From Sulfitobacter sediminilitoris (GTDB lineage Bacteria; Pseudomonadota; Alphaproteobacteria; Rhodobacterales; Rhodobacteraceae), in assembly GCF_010667575.1 (NCBI RefSeq), contig NZ_JAABNT010000006.1, positions 179,140 through 243,139 of the forward strand: a stretch of 64,000 nt of DNA, written 5' to 3'. Of the stretch, positions 62,947 through 64,000 are shown in pieces (within the stretch, counting starts at the first letter, position 1; each line of letters opens with the position of its first letter). The notes under the pieces were generated by a model that saw only the letters and a program-made list of their open reading frames with translations, was not told where the DNA came from and did not search any database. Made by a program: the position numbers and the translations under genes.

Positions 62947-63450
62947 CTAATCCTTGGTGCACCCTTGATCTGTATCAGCCACCTTCAGCTTCTTAAGGCG
63001 GTTCATCAGTTCAGCCTCCAGTTCAGCCAGCGTCGGCTCCGCCTCCTTGGGCGGAGCCTTCTCAGCAAACAGCCCCACGGTCTTCCCCAGAAGCTCAGCG
63101 GCACGTAGACGGGTCGTCTCTGACGCGCCTGACGTCATCATCTCTTCAAGGTGAGCAGTAACCCTGTAGGCCCTTATGTGGGCCTGCAGGGTTTCCTCTT
63201 CCTGACGAGCAGCAACAAGCTCCGCGATCCTCATCGCCACTTTCTCGTTTCGGCTTACTCTATGTGCCTCACGCCATACGGAGGGCTGGGACATGTCTTG
63301 CGCGTCGTAGACGTCTCGGTACGCGGCACTGAAGTTCATGCCATCTGCGACGAGATGTGCAAAGCGCTCTTGCTTCTCGGTCAAGCCTGCCCAGACCGGC
63401 GCTGAGAGTTGCGTTCGATTGGATAGCTGTTCCTTGGGACGGGCCTTCAT
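62947..63450 (-). CDS. Phage terminase small subunit-like protein (orphan)
   Basis: 167 residues. The central region LTEKQERFAHLVADGMNFSA, followed by AAYRDVYDAQDMSQPSVWRE, matches the HTH-like DNA-recognition part of terminase small subunits. A helical C-terminus rich in Glu and Lys (PPKEAEPTLAELEAELMNRL) follows. No large subunit or portal gene is next to it in this window. A GAGG lies just before the ATG, and a palindrome lies about 15 bp further up. It is the first gene beyond tRNA-Ala. Confidence 0.75.
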   Translation of the reverse strand: MKARPKEQLSNRTQLSAPVWAGLTEKQERFAHLVADGMNFSAAYRDVYDAQDMSQPSVWREAHRVSRNEKVAMRIAELVAARQEEETLQAHIRAYRVTAHLEEMMTSGASETTRLRAAELLGKTVGLFAEKAPPKEAEPTLAELEAELMNRLKKLKVADTDQGCTKD

Positions 63451-63462
63451 ATCGGCCTCACT

Positions 63463-63483
63463 TATGTCAGTTTAGCTGACATA
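63463..63483. promoter_or_regulatory. Palindrome upstream of terminase-like gene, candidate operator
   Basis: TATGTCAG (63463-63470) and CTGACATA (63476-63483) are perfect inverted repeats with a 5-base spacer. A partial third half-site (TTTAGCATGTCTG) follows at about 63485-63497. This resembles a phage-type repressor operator covering the promoter. No repressor gene is visible nearby. Confidence 0.45.
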
Positions 63484-63572
63484 GTTTAGCATGTCTGTGG
63501 GGTCGTCGCACGAGTGAATGTTGGATTGACGCCTTCCGAGTCTGGGAGCGCTCGCCTATGTCACGCTTCTCC

Positions 63573-63707
63573 TTAGAGAAGGATCGCGCCAAGAAGAAAG
63601 AGAAGTATTGATATCAGGATTCCCAGCCAGACAGTGAAGTGACGTCGCTCTACGTCCTGTCGCGGCTTGTCGACAGGGTACGGGATCGCGTAATTCCTGC
63701 CTTCCAT
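63573..63707 (-). CDS. Tiny single-pass membrane protein (44 aa)
   Basis: It starts MEGRNYAIPYPVDKPRQDVE and ends in one hydrophobic helix (WLGILISILLFLLGAILL). A GAGG Shine-Dalgarno lies about 8 bp before the ATG. It lies upstream of the terminase-like gene on the same strand. The size and position fit a small phage or island membrane protein. No family recognised. Confidence 0.55.
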   Translation of the reverse strand: MEGRNYAIPYPVDKPRQDVERRHFTVWLGILISILLFLLGAILL

Positions 63708-63872
63708 CTGATGTTCCTCTGCTTCAACTTCTTAGACAAAATCGACCGTACCACGTGAAGTTGGCCAAAATGTGTCAATACGAGGTGAAATTGCTAGTTT
63801 CGAGCGGTGTTTTGGGCCAGCAGGTGTATTGCTAGCTAGATTTGAGCGGTTAGGGGCGAGTACGTCGGTATG

Positions 63873-64000
63873 TTAGGCAGCCGACTCATAAAACTCGATC
63901 CACAGCCTGACCGATGCTAGTTTGATCATCGATAGGAAATTGCGTGACGTCTTCTCATATCGGGTTGCGATACGGCGGAACGAGGCTTTCAGCCTGCCAA
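63873..64000 (-). mobile_element. IS5-family transposase, C-terminal end (element runs out of window)
   Basis: The reverse strand from the window edge reads GRLKASFRRIATRYEKTSRN, followed by FLSMIKLASVRLWIEFYESA, A and stop. This is the well-conserved C-terminus of IS5-group DDE transposases (the RRxATRYxK motif with the last catalytic Glu just upstream). The rest lies beyond the window. The outer end of the element must lie between 63708 and 63872, but I could not place its inverted repeat. Confidence 0.85.

Noticed and set aside
1..64000. CRISPR arrays, restriction-modification, toxin-antitoxin or retron-like modules
   Set aside because: I scanned for regular repeats and for typical protein motifs and saw none in this window.

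Overview
The window reads as a chromosomal segment of an alphaproteobacterium of the Rhodobacteraceae, most likely the marine Roseobacter group. The basis is the set of family-typical genes and neighbourhoods: rpsU beside COQ9, TrcR (DUF1013), a small SRP RNA, dnaX-ybaB-recR, bioMNY, L-malyl-CoA/beta-methylmalyl-CoA lyase, a DgcN/DgcA pair, YejABEF and a TIGR02300 protein with an acidic tail. Genes are dense, GC-rich and mostly housekeeping. The genus is not resolved here.

Layout. 0-13 kb: a cut rRNA methyltransferase, clpS, a HAD hydrolase, a D-Ala-D-Ala carboxypeptidase with a SPOR domain, a LysR regulator facing a broken isochorismatase gene, small membrane proteins, an ABC-type membrane domain without ATPase, and the yejABEF peptide importer. 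12.5-20.7 kb: cytochrome c, prephenate dehydratase, a PepSY / cytochrome b / membrane-HTH operon whose cytochrome b has an in-frame stop, NudC, a cyclic-nucleotide phosphodiesterase, the SRP RNA, and a zinc peptidase facing a DUF202 protein. 20.8-32.6 kb: dnaX-ybaB-recR, ornithine decarboxylase with a hairpin-rich leader, an EEP-family phosphatase, trcR, RNase T2, quinone reductase, the bioMNY biotin transporter, COQ9 and rpsU. 33-46 kb: a Crp/Fnr regulator, an Lrp-GMC oxidoreductase operon divergent from alanine dehydrogenase, mscL, a YghU-like GST, a second GMC oxidoreductase, ytoQ, and pheT and pheS separated by two unrelated genes. 46-53 kb: an OmpA-like protein with a small membrane partner running into a BLUF photoreceptor remnant, a GFA protein, rplT-rpmI, pyruvate kinase, DUF1244 and an RTX-repeat protein.

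53-60 kb holds a D-amino-acid block (D-amino acid aminotransferase, DgcA racemase, DgcN acetyltransferase) facing malyl-CoA lyase across a region rich in CGCAAA-like repeats, then accA and a GntR regulator. 60-64 kb: an unrecognised lysine-rich protein, a DUF45 metalloprotease, the TIGR02300 protein and tRNA-Ala(GGC). Beyond the tRNA the character changes: an orphan phage terminase small-subunit-like gene with a palindromic upstream site, a tiny membrane protein and the end of an IS5-family transposase. This looks like the edge of an island.

No CRISPR array, restriction system or complete prophage is visible. The most unusual signals are several gene-decay events (cytochrome b nonsense codon, isochorismatase internal deletion, BLUF remnant), the structured decarboxylase leader, the D-amino-acid/malyl-CoA lyase block and the tRNA-adjacent island. 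I did not find a convincing wholly new multi-gene system.
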